Shown here piece after piece: positions 54,713 to 63,433 of a DNA stretch of 63,433 nt; positions within the stretch are counted from its first letter, which is position 1; every line of letters begins with the position of its first letter. The notes under the pieces were generated by a model. The model saw only the letters and a list, made by a program, of their open reading frames with translations. It was not told where the DNA came from and did no database searches. Location: NCBI RefSeq assembly GCF_937863595.1, contig NZ_CALMGQ010000014.1, forward strand, positions 1 to 63,433. The letters run 5' to 3'. This stretch comes from an uncultured Cytophaga sp. GTDB taxonomy: Bacteria > Bacteroidota > Bacteroidia > Cytophagales > Cytophagaceae. The position numbers and the translations under genes were made by a program.

Positions 54713-56506
54713 ATGTCCACACCATCCACAAACACTGAAAAACGCTTTAAAGGAGGCGAGTATATCGTTCGCGAACAAGAAGCATCAAGCATCTTCATAC
54801 CTGAAGAGTTTGACGAAGAACAACGCATGATTGCCGATATGGCGCGTGATTTTTTAGCTACAGAGGTACTTCCAATCTTGGATCGCATCGATGCGCAGGA
54901 GCCAGGTTTGATGGAAAAACTACTTGAAAAAGCAGGAGAGTTGGGCTTACTTGCTACGTCTATTCCAGAGAAGTACGATGGATTTGGAAAAGATTTCAAT
55001 ACTTCTTTGTTGTTAACGGAAGTTGTTGGAGCAGGGCATTCATTTGCGGTTGCTTTAGCAGCGCACACAGGGATTGGTACATTGCCAATTTTATACTTTG
55101 GCACAGATGAACAGAAGAAAAAATATTTACCGAAGCTTGCAAGCGGTGAGTGGAAAGCAAGTTATTGCTTAACTGAACCAGGATCTGGTTCAGATGCGTT
55201 GGCTGCAAAAACAAAAGCAGTACTTTCAGAAGATGGAAAACACTACATCTTGAACGGACAAAAGATGTGGATTACAAACGCAGGTTTTGCAGACACCTTT
55301 ATTGTATTTGCACAAATTGATGGCGATAAGTTCACAGGCTTTATTGTTGAAAAAGGCGAAGGCGTTACGCTTGGTAACGAAGAACATAAAATGGGTATCA
55401 AAGGATCTTCAACCCGTCAGGTCTTCTTTAACGACTGCAAAGTACCGAAAGAAAATGTGTTGGGAGAAATTGGCAAAGGACATTTAATTGCGTTCAATAT
55501 TTTAAATATTGGTCGCATTAAATTGGCTGCAGCAGCATTGGGTGGATCTACACGTGTATCAACACTTTCTATTCAATATGCAAAAGAACGGATACAATTC
55601 AAACAACCGATTGCAAACTTTGGCGCAATTCAATATAAATTAGCCGAGCAAGCAATTCGAATATATACCGTACAATCTGCGATGTATCGTGCTGGACAAG
55701 GCATTCAAGATGCAGAAGAGGAATTGGTAAAACAAGGTAAAACATACGAAGAAGCATTATTAGCTGCTGCGCAAGAATACGCCATTGAATGTGCCATGTT
55801 AAAAGTTGCAGGTTCTGAAACATTGGATTATGTAAGTGATGAAGGTGTTCAAATTTTAGGAGGTTATGGTTTCTCTGCCGATTATCCAATGGATCGTTCA
55901 TACAGAGATTCGCGTATCAATCGCATCTTTGAAGGTACGAATGAAATCAATCGTATGCTTACGATGGATATGTTCTTGAAGAAAGCAATGAAAGGCGAAC
56001 TTGATTTAATGGGCCCAGCAATGGCCGTTCAAAAAGAATTGATGGCTATTCCTGATTTTGGTGCAGAAGATGAAGGCTTGTTTGCAGAAGAAAAGAAAGC
56101 AATCAAAAACATGAAGAAAGCATTGTTGATGATTGCAGGTGCTGCAGCTCAAAAATATATGGATAAGCTTGCCAGCGAACAAGAAATATTGATGAACATG
56201 GCAGATATTGCAATTGATATTTATGTTGCGGAATCTACGTTGATGCGCACGGAAAAATTAATTGCAATGAAAGGTGAAGCAGCGGTTAAAGGTCAGATTG
56301 ACATGACCAAAGTTAATGTGTTTGATGCTGCAGATAGAATTAATGTTGCTGGTAAAAATGCAATCAACTCTATGACGGATGGCGACATGCAACGTATGAT
56401 GTTGATGGGCTTAAAACGTTTCACAAAAGTTGCTCCATTAAATACCAAAGATGCACGAAGAAGAATCGCTGCAATATTGATTGAAGCAAATCAATATTGC
56501 TTCTAG
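54713..56506 (+). CDS. Acyl-CoA dehydrogenase (long type)
   Basis: This 597-residue FAD enzyme catalyses the first oxidation in the beta-oxidation spiral. Its core is ACAD: YCLTEPGSGSDALAAKTKAV, MWITNAGFADTFIVFAQIDG, GIKGSSTRQVFFNDCKVPKE and RINRIFEGTNEINRML, with the catalytic Glu in the FEGTNE region. It is longer than the ~380-residue standard. The extra C-terminal domain is typical of this long subgroup. It is the last gene of the fad operon, followed by a terminator. Confidence 0.92.
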   Translation: MSTPSTNTEKRFKGGEYIVREQEASSIFIPEEFDEEQRMIADMARDFLATEVLPILDRIDAQEPGLMEKLLEKAGELGLLATSIPEKYDGFGKDFNTSLLLTEVVGAGHSFAVALAAHTGIGTLPILYFGTDEQKKKYLPKLASGEWKASYCLTEPGSGSDALAAKTKAVLSEDGKHYILNGQKMWITNAGFADTFIVFAQIDGDKFTGFIVEKGEGVTLGNEEHKMGIKGSSTRQVFFNDCKVPKENVLGEIGKGHLIAFNILNIGRIKLAAAALGGSTRVSTLSIQYAKERIQFKQPIANFGAIQYKLAEQAIRIYTVQSAMYRAGQGIQDAEEELVKQGKTYEEALLAAAQEYAIECAMLKVAGSETLDYVSDEGVQILGGYGFSADYPMDRSYRDSRINRIFEGTNEINRMLTMDMFLKKAMKGELDLMGPAMAVQKELMAIPDFGAEDEGLFAEEKKAIKNMKKALLMIAGAAAQKYMDKLASEQEILMNMADIAIDIYVAESTLMRTEKLIAMKGEAAVKGQIDMTKVNVFDAADRINVAGKNAINSMTDGDMQRMMLMGLKRFTKVAPLNTKDARRRIAAILIEANQYCF

Positions 56507-56524
56507 AATAATAAATAAAATTTT

Positions 56525-56556
56525 AAAAAACGCCATGCAGTAGTGTGGCGTTTTTT
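56525..56556 (+). terminator. Terminator after acyl-CoA dehydrogenase
   Basis: An 11-bp perfect stem (56525-56535 AAAAAACGCCA, 56546-56556 TGGCGTTTTTT) with a T-run closes the fad operon 18 bases after its last stop codon. Confidence 0.8.
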
Positions 56557-56576
56557 GTTTTTAAAAGAATAAATTA

Positions 56577-56642
56577 TTCAGTTTCACTTCAGTTTCACTT
56601 CAGTTTCCCTTCAGTTTCCCTTCAGTTTCCCTTCAGTTTTCC
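56577..56642. repeat. Six 11-bp direct repeats
   Basis: The unit TTCAGTTTCMC occurs six times without gaps at 56577-56642. The first two units have A, the next three have C at the variable position, and the last ends TTCAGTTTTCC. The array is non-coding, 57 bases before the start of the small exported protein. A spacing of 11 bases is close to one DNA turn, so a set of protein sites on one face is possible. Confidence 0.85.
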
Positions 56643-56698
56643 TACCAATTCACTACAGAATTATTTTGTTCATTATAATAAACAAAATAGAAAATGGT

Positions 56699-57004
56699 AT
56701 GAAAACGATACGATTTATTAAGAGAGCATCAACTGCTTTAGTAGCTTTAAGCATGGTATTTATAGTTTTCGGTTCAAGTGCAAGCAACTTAAATGTGGTG
56801 TTGCACAAGAGGGATCGTACCGAAGAATTTCACAAAACGTTAGAAAGTAAAGGATATACACACATTACAGAATTTAGTGTTATTAAAAGTGATATACATT
56901 CATCTAAATACTTTGTAAATTTTGTCGATTCGGGCAAAGTATATGATGCCTATTTTTCAAAAAAGGGAGAGTTGATTGAAGTATACGAAGTAGCAAAAAT
57001 GTAA
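56699..57004 (+). CDS. Small exported protein of unknown function
   Basis: A 101-residue protein with a signal peptide (RASTALVALSMVFIVFGSSA). The mature part is about 70 residues and alpha/beta (EFHKTLESKGYTHITEFSVI, ...FVNFVDSGKVYDAYFSKKGE), with no Cys and no known motif. The start at 56699 replaces a longer frame at 56666. It is flanked by the 11-bp repeats upstream and a bidirectional terminator downstream. The regulatory setting suggests controlled expression. Confidence 0.6.
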   Translation: MKTIRFIKRASTALVALSMVFIVFGSSASNLNVVLHKRDRTEEFHKTLESKGYTHITEFSVIKSDIHSSKYFVNFVDSGKVYDAYFSKKGELIEVYEVAKM

Positions 57005-57030
57005 AGAAAGGGGCTTTAAGCCCCTTTCTT
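57004..57030. terminator. Bidirectional terminator, 13-bp stem
   Basis: AAGAAAGGGGCTT (57004-57016) and its complement at 57018-57030 are centred on T57017 and lie between convergent genes. They start at the last base of the small exported gene. A second AT-rich palindrome follows at 57031-57047, inside the end of the next gene. Confidence 0.8.
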
Positions 57031-57034
57031 ATTG

Positions 57035-57745
57035 TTAAATTAACAATAATAGGATTAAGGTGCATAGAATCGCTCCAACAAGAGCAAACCCTAAACCTCT
57101 GAGTCTACCCCTTCTTGAAGAAATTTTTATAATACTTATAATTCCTAATACAAGACCAGCAAGTACGAGTGGTAAAAATACGACACCCAAAAGGAAAACC
57201 ATTGCAACAGAACCTAGACCAAAATAAAAGGATAACTTTGCCAAGGGGTCTTTTCGCGGTCTAGCATACGGGTTCATTTTTGGCTTTTCAACTTCATCCG
57301 CCGGGGTATCAACCTCTTCATCCGTAGTGACATTATCTGATGGCTTAATAACTTCTACAGATGTAATAACTTCTTCTCTACCATTTGCATATCTGATTTT
57401 TTGAATGCTTGATTTATTGGTTACAATATTTGGGCCTTCTAGATAATCACACATTTTATAGGTAATTGTTTCTGGAGTCACTTCAGTAATTTTACAGTAA
57501 TCTATTTTTCCAGATTTAAAAAAAATGATATCGCAAGGTGGGAGAATCGTGTCTTGTACGATTTCTTTATTTTCATAAAGAGACGAAGCTCTACCAATTT
57601 TCAATGGAGAAAAAGCAAAAGTACTTGTATCTCCGAACTGAATATCAATTGGGGCGGACTTTGCAATTTTTGAATCGGAAGCATTTGAATAAATACTAAC
57701 AAAGAAAAATAAGAAAAGAGTTAGAAAACGTTTCAATGAAATCAT
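57035..57745 (-). CDS. Exported protein with DUF4190-like membrane end
   Basis: This 236-residue protein starts at 57745 with a hydrophobic signal segment (MISLKRFLTLFLFFFVSIYS). A soluble middle part contains LPPCDIIFFKSGKIDYCKIT and IRYANGREEVITSVEV, a common Bacteroidota pattern of a short beta repeat near a KxGxKxxxxV theme. The C-terminal 70 residues hold two to three hydrophobic helices of DUF4190 type (KLSFYFGLGSVAMVFLLGVV, LVLGIISIIKIS). A Pro/Asp/Glu linker joins them. It may attach to the membrane after export. The function is unknown. Confidence 0.6.
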   Translation of the reverse strand: MISLKRFLTLFLFFFVSIYSNASDSKIAKSAPIDIQFGDTSTFAFSPLKIGRASSLYENKEIVQDTILPPCDIIFFKSGKIDYCKITEVTPETITYKMCDYLEGPNIVTNKSSIQKIRYANGREEVITSVEVIKPSDNVTTDEEVDTPADEVEKPKMNPYARPRKDPLAKLSFYFGLGSVAMVFLLGVVFLPLVLAGLVLGIISIIKISSRRGRLRGLGFALVGAILCTLILLLLI

Positions 57746-57794
57746 ATATAATGTCATATTCTAATTAAAGATACTCAAAAATCGTGTCAATTTA

Positions 57795-58595
57795 TTAAAA
57801 GTAAAAAGGAAGCATTTTGTCTACTTTATACATCAATCGAAAGACGGATTTCCCTAACCTTCCTGATTGATCTGCATAAGAGATGCGTTCGTAATAAGCA
57901 TAACGCGAAGTGTTACCTACATATGCAAAGCTGATGGAATGATTTGTTACATAATAGGTAGATAGAGAAATACCCATAATATACATAAAGGCTGCTGCTT
58001 TGATTAAATCGCTTTTGATAAATTTATCTTCCAGCAATATAAATAGAGATAATGCACTTGTTGTAGTTAATAGAGTCAAAAACACATCATAATTATTCCA
58101 CCACCAAGTAGTACCATAGCCACCAACATATATTTCAAAAGGGAAAAATAAACGAATGCCACCCCATACTGCACCAGGAGTAGGGAGGTCACCAATTAAA
58201 TGGGATAGATATGAGAAGAAAGAAATAGCAAGAATGAACATACATTCTCTTGAATGGAAGTAAGTACTCCAAATTTCTTTTTTAAAGAGAAGCTTATATA
58301 ATGAAACAAGACCTAAAGAAAAGATTGCTGCTGCGAGAATAGAGTGGAAATAACCATGGTGCGAATACCAAAATTTCCCAAAATAAATTTGGCTTCCAGT
58401 ATGTGAAAGATGCAACCACGAGCCAATTGTTTGATCAAATTTTGACCACAAACTAATGGCATCAATATCGGGAAAGGCTCCAGCAAATGCCCCTAAAAGT
58501 ATGAGAGCAAATTTCCCTTTTTTGCTAAAACTGCTCATTGTGGAAATAAAAGCTGCAGTTGTAGTCCCTGACAAGGTGTGTATAAGAATATCCAT
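57795..58595 (-). CDS. YdjM-type metal-dependent membrane hydrolase
   Basis: This 266-residue inner-membrane protein matches the YdjM/LexA-regulated (DUF457) family. The family metal motifs are visible: GAFPDIDAI (DxD), YSHHGYFHS, and LSHLIGDLPTPGAVWGGI (HxxxD). About five hydrophobic helices surround them. The substrate is unknown. Members may hydrolyse phospholipids or phosphate esters. It is transcribed away from the DUF3127 gene and precedes the DUF4190-like gene on the minus strand. Confidence 0.75.
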   Translation of the reverse strand: MDILIHTLSGTTTAAFISTMSSFSKKGKFALILLGAFAGAFPDIDAISLWSKFDQTIGSWLHLSHTGSQIYFGKFWYSHHGYFHSILAAAIFSLGLVSLYKLLFKKEIWSTYFHSRECMFILAISFFSYLSHLIGDLPTPGAVWGGIRLFFPFEIYVGGYGTTWWWNNYDVFLTLLTTTSALSLFILLEDKFIKSDLIKAAAFMYIMGISLSTYYVTNHSISFAYVGNTSRYAYYERISYADQSGRLGKSVFRLMYKVDKMLPFYF

Positions 58596-58653
58596 TGGCT
58601 AAACTTTAATCAAGCAGGTAATTTATGTATATTTATGCATTAAATTTAATATA

Positions 58654-59016
58654 ATGGAAATTAGCGGAAAAATAGTATCCTTGTTGCCAGAGCAAAGCGG
58701 ACAAGGCAAAAACGGAATTTGGAAGAAACAAGAATACATTCTTGAAACTACAGGTCAATATCCCAAAAAAGTATGTTTTTCAATTTGGGGTGATAAAATT
58801 GATCAATTCAAAGTCAATTCTGGCGATGATGTAGAAGTATCATTTGATGTAGAAAGCAGAGAATACAACCAACGTTGGTATACAGAATTACGCGCTTGGA
58901 AAGTAGCGAAACAAGGTAGTGGTGGTGCAGCCGGAAATGACGGACCGCCAAATTTCCCACCTCCATCATCAGATGACTTCTTGGAGAAAGCAGACGATGG
59001 CGACTTGCCATTTTAA
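58654..59016 (+). CDS. DUF3127-family protein
   Basis: A 120-residue soluble protein with an OB-fold-like N-terminal part (ISGKIVSLLPEQSGQGKNGI, QEYILETTGQYPKKVCFSIW) and a disordered acidic tail ending FLEKADDGDLPF. That tail resembles the acidic C-terminal tip of single-stranded DNA-binding proteins. DUF3127 is described as related to phage and bacterial ssDNA-binding proteins, so a nucleic-acid role is likely. The gene is monocistronic and ends at a terminator. Confidence 0.82.
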   Translation: MEISGKIVSLLPEQSGQGKNGIWKKQEYILETTGQYPKKVCFSIWGDKIDQFKVNSGDDVEVSFDVESREYNQRWYTELRAWKVAKQGSGGAAGNDGPPNFPPPSSDDFLEKADDGDLPF

Positions 59017-59037
59017 TTGAATAAAATTGAATATATA

Positions 59038-59072
59038 AAAAGCGGCTCAACAGTATATGTTGAGCCGCTTTT
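59038..59072 (+). terminator. Terminator after DUF3127 gene
   Basis: AAAAGCGGCTCAACA (59038-59052) and its complement at 59058-59072 enclose the loop GTATA and carry a T-run. The next 190 bases up to the hydrolase end hold no feature. Confidence 0.85.
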
Positions 59073-59262
59073 GTATTGTAAGTGGTTTTATAAAATTCAG
59101 GGCCTCTTTGTTTTTCAAGTAGCTAATTAATCAAATAACTCGGCAGTCAGATTGAAGGCAAGCCTGATCTCTAGTTATTTCGAATGCGAGTTTATTCTAC
59201 TGACTTGTAATAAACTTCTTGAAGTTGAAGATTAATCTTTTGTATTGAATAATTATATTTTC

Positions 59263-60042
59263 TTAATAACGAATCCCTTCTAAAAACTCTTTCAAGACCG
59301 AAAACGTTTTTTCTTTTTGCTCATACATCCCCATATGTCCACATTCATCAATACTCGACAAATTTATTAAAGGGGATAATTGAGCTAAGGTTTGTAAACT
59401 TGAAATGGGAACCGTCGCATCATTCTTTCCACCAATAAGCAATACCGGAATCGTTGTCTGTGCTAATACATGAGATCTGTCTGCCCGATCGCGCATGGCC
59501 TTAGTCGTTGCAATAACACTTTGTTGAGAAGCTTGTTTTGCAATGCGTTTTAATTCTAAAATGTCATTTTTTAAGCGATCTCGATTTTTTAATAAAAACA
59601 AAGGCTCAATAAACGATTGCGTAAACATGTCTGCACCATATTTCTCAATGAATGCAATCGTTTTATTCCGATTTTCTTTTCGTTCCTCAGAATCTGCATA
59701 AGCTGTTGAATGAAACAAACACAAACCAGTTAGGTTTTGCATATATCGTTCTGCATATGCCAAACCAACATAGCCTCCTAAAGAATGGCCTATCAATGTA
59801 AATGCATGTACTTCTAACTGCACCAATAATAAATGAATTTGCTCCGCAAACCATTCCATACTTATGTCGTCACGATCTAGAATAGATTCTCCAAAGCCAG
59901 GCAGATCAATGCAAATAACCCGGTGGCTCGTTGCTAATTGTTCTGAAAAGGAAATCCATATATCTTTGCTTTCACAAAAGCCATGAAGCAAAACAACGAT
60001 TGATCCAGTTCCTTTATCGGTATATATAATGGGTTTAGGCAT
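59263..60042 (-). CDS. Alpha/beta-fold hydrolase
   Basis: This 259-residue enzyme has the alpha/beta hydrolase fold. The catalytic triad is visible: nucleophile Ser87 in GHSLGG, Asp208 in GKNDATVP, and His236 in ECGHMGMYE. The oxyanion segment is LLHGFCESKDIW at 18-29. It has no signal peptide, so it is cytosolic. The substrate is unknown; many relatives hydrolyse esters or haloalkanes. It lies between DUF3127 and dxs on the dxs strand, with 199 bases to dxs. Confidence 0.88.
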   Translation of the reverse strand: MPKPIIYTDKGTGSIVVLLHGFCESKDIWISFSEQLATSHRVICIDLPGFGESILDRDDISMEWFAEQIHLLLVQLEVHAFTLIGHSLGGYVGLAYAERYMQNLTGLCLFHSTAYADSEERKENRNKTIAFIEKYGADMFTQSFIEPLFLLKNRDRLKNDILELKRIAKQASQQSVIATTKAMRDRADRSHVLAQTTIPVLLIGGKNDATVPISSLQTLAQLSPLINLSSIDECGHMGMYEQKEKTFSVLKEFLEGIRY

Positions 60043-60241
60043 AATGATGCAAAATACGAAGAATAGCCAAACGTAACAAATGTTTGAAAACTGAGAGAAT
60101 TGTGTTCAATCGCAATGATGTGTGTTAGAAATACTACCGAGAGCGTTTGAATCGGAGTATTAAAAAAAAGTCGGAACATTGAGATCCGAATCTAATAAAT
60201 AGTTATGTTTTGGTTGCGTCTTTTCAGCTCACCATTCTCAT

Positions 60242-62152
60242 TTAAACGCCTATTAGAGCGGACATTTTGCGTACTGCTTGAGCAATGCCCTGCGGATCAA
60301 ATCCGCATTCTTTATGCAATTCCATTTGCTCGCCGTGTTCAACTATTCTGTCTGGTATTCCCAAGCGTACAACTTGAGCAACATAATTATGATCGGCCAT
60401 AAATTCCAATACTGCCGAGCCGAAGCCACCCATCAAACACCCATCTTCAACAGTAATAATTTTCTTGAACGTTTTAAAAACTTCATGAAGCATAGCCTCA
60501 TCAATTGGTTTTACAAAACGCATATCATAATGCGCAGGTGTTAATTCTTCTTCAAGCAATAATTTTTTAGCGTCAACCACGTAGTTACCTATATGGCCAA
60601 TACTTAAAATAGCTACATCTTGTCCGTCATTTATTTTTCGTCCTTTCCCAATTTCAATTTCCTCAAAAGGTGTTTTCCAATTTGGCATCACACCTTGACC
60701 GCGTGGGTAGCGAATAGAGAACGGACCCTTATTTTTTTCTAATTGAGCGGTGTACATCAAGTTCCGAAGTTCCTGCTCATTCATTGGTGCAGATACAACT
60801 AAGTTTGGTATACAACGGAAGAATGCTAAATCATAAGCACCGTGGTGTGTTGGTCCATCTACGCCAGCAAAGCCAGCTCTGTCCAAACAAAAAATTACAT
60901 GCAAATTCTGAATACATACATCGTGAATTACTTGATCGTATGCACGCTGCATGAATGTCGAATAAATATTACAGAAAGTAATAAGCCCTTGCGTAGCCAT
61001 CCCAGCAGAGAAGGTTACTGCATGTTGTTCTGCAATCCCAACATCAAATGCTCTGTCGGGCATTTTTTCCATCATCAAATTTAACGAGCTACCAGAAGGC
61101 ATTGCAGGCGTAACGCCCATAATTTTTTCATTTTTCTCAGCTAATTCAATGATTGTATGTCCAAAAACATCTTGATATTTAGGCGCTTGTGGCGTGTCGT
61201 AGGTTTTAACATGAATCTGACCAGTAACTTTATCAAATTTTCCTGGCGCGTGCCATTTCACTTGATCTTTTTCAGCCAGAGAATAGCCTTTACCTTTAGT
61301 TGTAAGTACGTGTAATATTTTTGGGCCGGGTATGTCTCTTAAATCCTTCATTACTTGAACCATGTGGTTCAAATCGTGACCGTCGACGGGTCCAAAATAA
61401 CGAATATGTAGCGATTCAAATAAATTGCTTTGCTTTAACAAAGAAGCTTTTAAGCCACTTTCAACTTTTGATGCAATAGCTTGTGCATTTGGTCCAAACT
61501 TGCTGATTTTGCCAAGTATATTCCAAATTTCATCCCGAACGCGATTGTATGTTTTTGAAGTGGTTATATCAACCAAATAATCTTTAAGTGCACCAACATT
61601 TGGATCGATTGCCATGCAGTTGTCGTTAAGCACAATCAACAGATTGGAATTAGTAACACCTGCATGATTCATAGCCTCGAAGGCCATGCCACCCGTTAAG
61701 GCGCCATCACCAATAACGGCTATATGCTGACGATCGTCTTTTTGATATTGATTGGCAACAGCCATTCCCAAGGCTGCAGATATGGATGTAGAAGAGTGGC
61801 CTACACCGAAGGTATCATAGGGACTTTCAGAGCGTTTCGGAAAGCCAGACAAACCCTTATAGGTACGGTTGGTATGAAAATTTTCCATACGCCCCGTGAG
61901 TATTTTATGTCCGTATGCTTGATGGCCTACATCCCAAACGATTTGATCGGTTGGCGTATTAAATGCATAATGCAAGGCGATGGTCAATTCCACAACACCC
62001 AAACTAGCAGCAAAATGCCCGCCATAAACAGAGACATTATCCACGATAAACTGCCTCAATTCATCCGCAAGTTGGATTAACTGAGTTACATCCAGGTGCT
62101 TAAGGTCGTCTGGTGAGTTTATCGTACGTAAAATATCTCCGGCTTGAATCAC
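60242..62152 (-). CDS. dxs: 1-deoxy-D-xylulose-5-phosphate synthase
   Basis: This TPP enzyme makes DXP from pyruvate and glyceraldehyde 3-phosphate, the first step of the MEP isoprenoid pathway, and supplies thiamine and pyridoxal synthesis. It has 636 residues with GTG start at 62152. The TPP motif is GDGALTGGMAFEAMNHAGVT, and the C-terminal transketolase motifs GPTHHGAYDLAFFRCIPNLV and SIRYPRGQGVMPNW are clear. The length is standard. A TAnnTTTG-like box sits in the upstream gap on its strand. Confidence 0.97.
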   Translation of the reverse strand: MIQAGDILRTINSPDDLKHLDVTQLIQLADELRQFIVDNVSVYGGHFAASLGVVELTIALHYAFNTPTDQIVWDVGHQAYGHKILTGRMENFHTNRTYKGLSGFPKRSESPYDTFGVGHSSTSISAALGMAVANQYQKDDRQHIAVIGDGALTGGMAFEAMNHAGVTNSNLLIVLNDNCMAIDPNVGALKDYLVDITTSKTYNRVRDEIWNILGKISKFGPNAQAIASKVESGLKASLLKQSNLFESLHIRYFGPVDGHDLNHMVQVMKDLRDIPGPKILHVLTTKGKGYSLAEKDQVKWHAPGKFDKVTGQIHVKTYDTPQAPKYQDVFGHTIIELAEKNEKIMGVTPAMPSGSSLNLMMEKMPDRAFDVGIAEQHAVTFSAGMATQGLITFCNIYSTFMQRAYDQVIHDVCIQNLHVIFCLDRAGFAGVDGPTHHGAYDLAFFRCIPNLVVSAPMNEQELRNLMYTAQLEKNKGPFSIRYPRGQGVMPNWKTPFEEIEIGKGRKINDGQDVAILSIGHIGNYVVDAKKLLLEEELTPAHYDMRFVKPIDEAMLHEVFKTFKKIITVEDGCLMGGFGSAVLEFMADHNYVAQVVRLGIPDRIVEHGEQMELHKECGFDPQGIAQAVRKMSALIGV

Positions 62153-62179
62153 GGGTTAATAGGTTTATTTATATCAAAA

Positions 62180-62187
62180 CAAAGATA
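62180..62187 (-). promoter_or_regulatory. TAnnTTTG-type box before dxs
   Basis: On the minus strand, TATCTTTG fits the consensus and lies about 28 bases before the dxs GTG. A TTG lies 23 bases upstream of it, a slightly long spacing. Confidence 0.4.
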
Positions 62188-62659
62188 AACAATAATTGTT
62201 TAATCAGAATCAAACAAAGGGATTTATGGGCACCAGTGCGGAATAATTATTTTGGGAAAATATATTTTTATAACAACATCAAAGCCATTTTAATTATTGA
62301 TTTTTAATATTTTATAGATGTAAAATCCCTTTGCTAGAGCCGAACAGCCCATCGTTCCATTTATTTGTGCCTCATAACATTCGCAGAAATTAGATCTTAT
62401 AAAGAGTTATTTTATACTTTACGATAGATAGCCTTCTTGAAGAGAATGCATAGAAATACGTTGGCCATAGCTATAAACGGACGAACAAATGTTTTTATAT
62501 GGACTAGAAGCTGAAGCAGCTTAAAAATAACCTGCCATTGGTTCAGAATTGCTCCGAGTCAGATTTATGAACACATTATACACTCTAATTCACACACATA
62601 TACACTTAAAACGTGTAAAAGATCAACATGTAGTAAATGGTGTTCATTCAGCGAATCGG

Positions 62660-62667
62660 TATATTTG
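62660..62667 (+). promoter_or_regulatory. TAnnTTTG-type box before scpA
   Basis: TATATTTG fits the consensus and lies 34 bases before the scpA ATG. No TTG is seen at the usual -33 spacing. Confidence 0.4.
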
Positions 62668-62701
62668 ATGTCTCGAATACATTTTATATTAAGGAATGAT
62701 T

Positions 62702-63433
62702 ATGAATAAAGAAGAAGGTTTTGAAATACAGTTGCCACTATTTGCTGGCCCCTTTGACTTACTTTTGTTCTTTATTGAACGGGACGAGTTGGATATTTAT
62801 GATATTCCAATTTCCAAAATAACCAACGACTTTTTAAGCTATATCCATAGTCTTGAAAAAATGAATGTAGATATTGCGAGCGAATTTATTTTGGTTGCCG
62901 CAACGTTGATGAGAATTAAAGCAAAAACCTTATTACCAAGACCAGACATTGATCCACAAGGAAATGAAATAGATCCGAGAGAGGAATTGGTTTCGCATTT
63001 GTTGGAATACAAAAAATACAAATCGGTTATTGCAGAATTCTCAGAATTAGAAGAAACATCTTTGAAAAGAGAGAAGCGTGGCAACATTGCTAAAGAGCTA
63101 AAATTATTATCCGAAGTAAGTAATGTTGAAACAGAACTTCAGGATATTGACTTATATAAATTATTAAAAGTATTTGAAAAGGTAGTTGCGCGTTGGAAAG
63201 AAGAAAAAACCAAACCCGTGCATCATGTTGTGCAATATCCCTATTCAATGGAGATGCAGAAAGATTACATCATTAGTAAAGTGAGTAGAGGACAGCGTAT
63301 ATCCTTTTTAGATATTATCAAAGAAGTACCCATAAAAATGGCAGTAATTTATAATTTCTTATCCATTTTAGAATTATTAGCAATGCAAAAGATCCAATTA
63401 CATTTGGGCGAAGGGTTCAATAACTTTTGGATA
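62702..63433 (+). CDS. scpA: Segregation and condensation protein A (partial)
   Basis: ScpA is the kleisin subunit that joins SMC and ScpB in bacterial condensin. The window holds the first 244 codons, with the end cut off. The N-terminal SMC-binding part is diagnostic: QLPLFAGPFDLLLFFIERDE, DIYDIPISKITNDFLSYI and FILVAATLMRIKAKTLLP. The later linker and winged-helix part (RISFLDIIKEVPIKMAVIYN, then LELLAMQKIQLHLG) nearly reaches the expected C-terminus of about 250 residues, so little is missing. The frame is open to the last base. Confidence 0.93.
   Translation, partial: MNKEEGFEIQLPLFAGPFDLLLFFIERDELDIYDIPISKITNDFLSYIHSLEKMNVDIASEFILVAATLMRIKAKTLLPRPDIDPQGNEIDPREELVSHLLEYKKYKSVIAEFSELEETSLKREKRGNIAKELKLLSEVSNVETELQDIDLYKLLKVFEKVVARWKEEKTKPVHHVVQYPYSMEMQKDYIISKVSRGQRISFLDIIKEVPIKMAVIYNFLSILELLAMQKIQLHLGEGFNNFWI

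Larger units (their letters stand above)
62153..62701. other. dxs-scpA intergenic region
   Basis: This 549-base gap separates divergent dxs and scpA. It holds a promoter-like box for each gene and an 11-bp inverted repeat (CAAAGGGATTT at 62215-62225 with its complement at 62323-62333). I found no gene or RNA in it. Confidence 0.5.

Overview
This window looks like chromosomal DNA of a low-GC gliding bacterium of the Bacteroidota, most likely a Cytophaga relative. Evidence: a protein ending in the gliding-motility (CHU_C) type-B domain, another ending in a type-A type IX secretion sorting domain, PorT-like and DUF2490 outer-membrane proteins, Rho with a long disordered insert, TAnnTTTG-type promoter boxes, and no clear Shine-Dalgarno pattern. 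The genus is an inference from these family traits.

Layout. 1-1750: a ModF-like ABC ATPase lacking its first Walker A, and an XRE regulator. 1970-9360: a cell-surface block with a 1044-residue secreted protein, a beta-barrel, a CHU_C protein and two tandem secreted paralogs of unknown function. 9591-18605: housekeeping genes glyA-tatC-rpiB, a membrane glycosyltransferase, rbfA with a LolC/E-type permease, and a SNF2 helicase. 18863-19904: a GreA/Rnk-type factor and a small membrane protein. 20282-23118: a polymorphic-toxin cassette (unknown protein, PAAR-like/REase toxin, Imm52-like immunity protein). The toxin's 5' end carries an in-frame TAA at codon 4. 23263-31468: a glutamine amidotransferase, DUF2490, radA-HEAT-mgtC and several secreted or unknown proteins. 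31598-38857: asnB, a FucP-type transporter, serS and rho. 38937-47000: PIG-V-like and GT4 glycosyltransferases, topB, an L,D-transpeptidase, a winged-helix gene broken by an in-frame TAA, and small unknown proteins.

47182-56506 is a fatty-acid oxidation region: acyl-CoA synthetase on the minus strand, then marR-fadJ-S23-thiolase-acyl-CoA dehydrogenase on the plus strand. Short arrays of a 7-bp unit (xxGTACT) lie after the synthetase, after fadJ, on both sides of a four-helix-bundle (S23) gene, and after the thiolase. I found this family nowhere else in the window. The S23 gene with its flanking arrays is the best candidate here for an undescribed mobile or regulatory unit.

56577-63433: six 11-bp direct repeats before a small secreted protein, a DUF4190-like protein, a YdjM-type hydrolase, a DUF3127 protein, an alpha/beta hydrolase, dxs, and the start of scpA, cut by the window end.

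Transcription ends are unusually clear. Several convergent or tandem gene ends carry perfect inverted repeats with 13-33 bp arms. No rRNA, tRNA, CRISPR array, transposase or phage gene was recognised.
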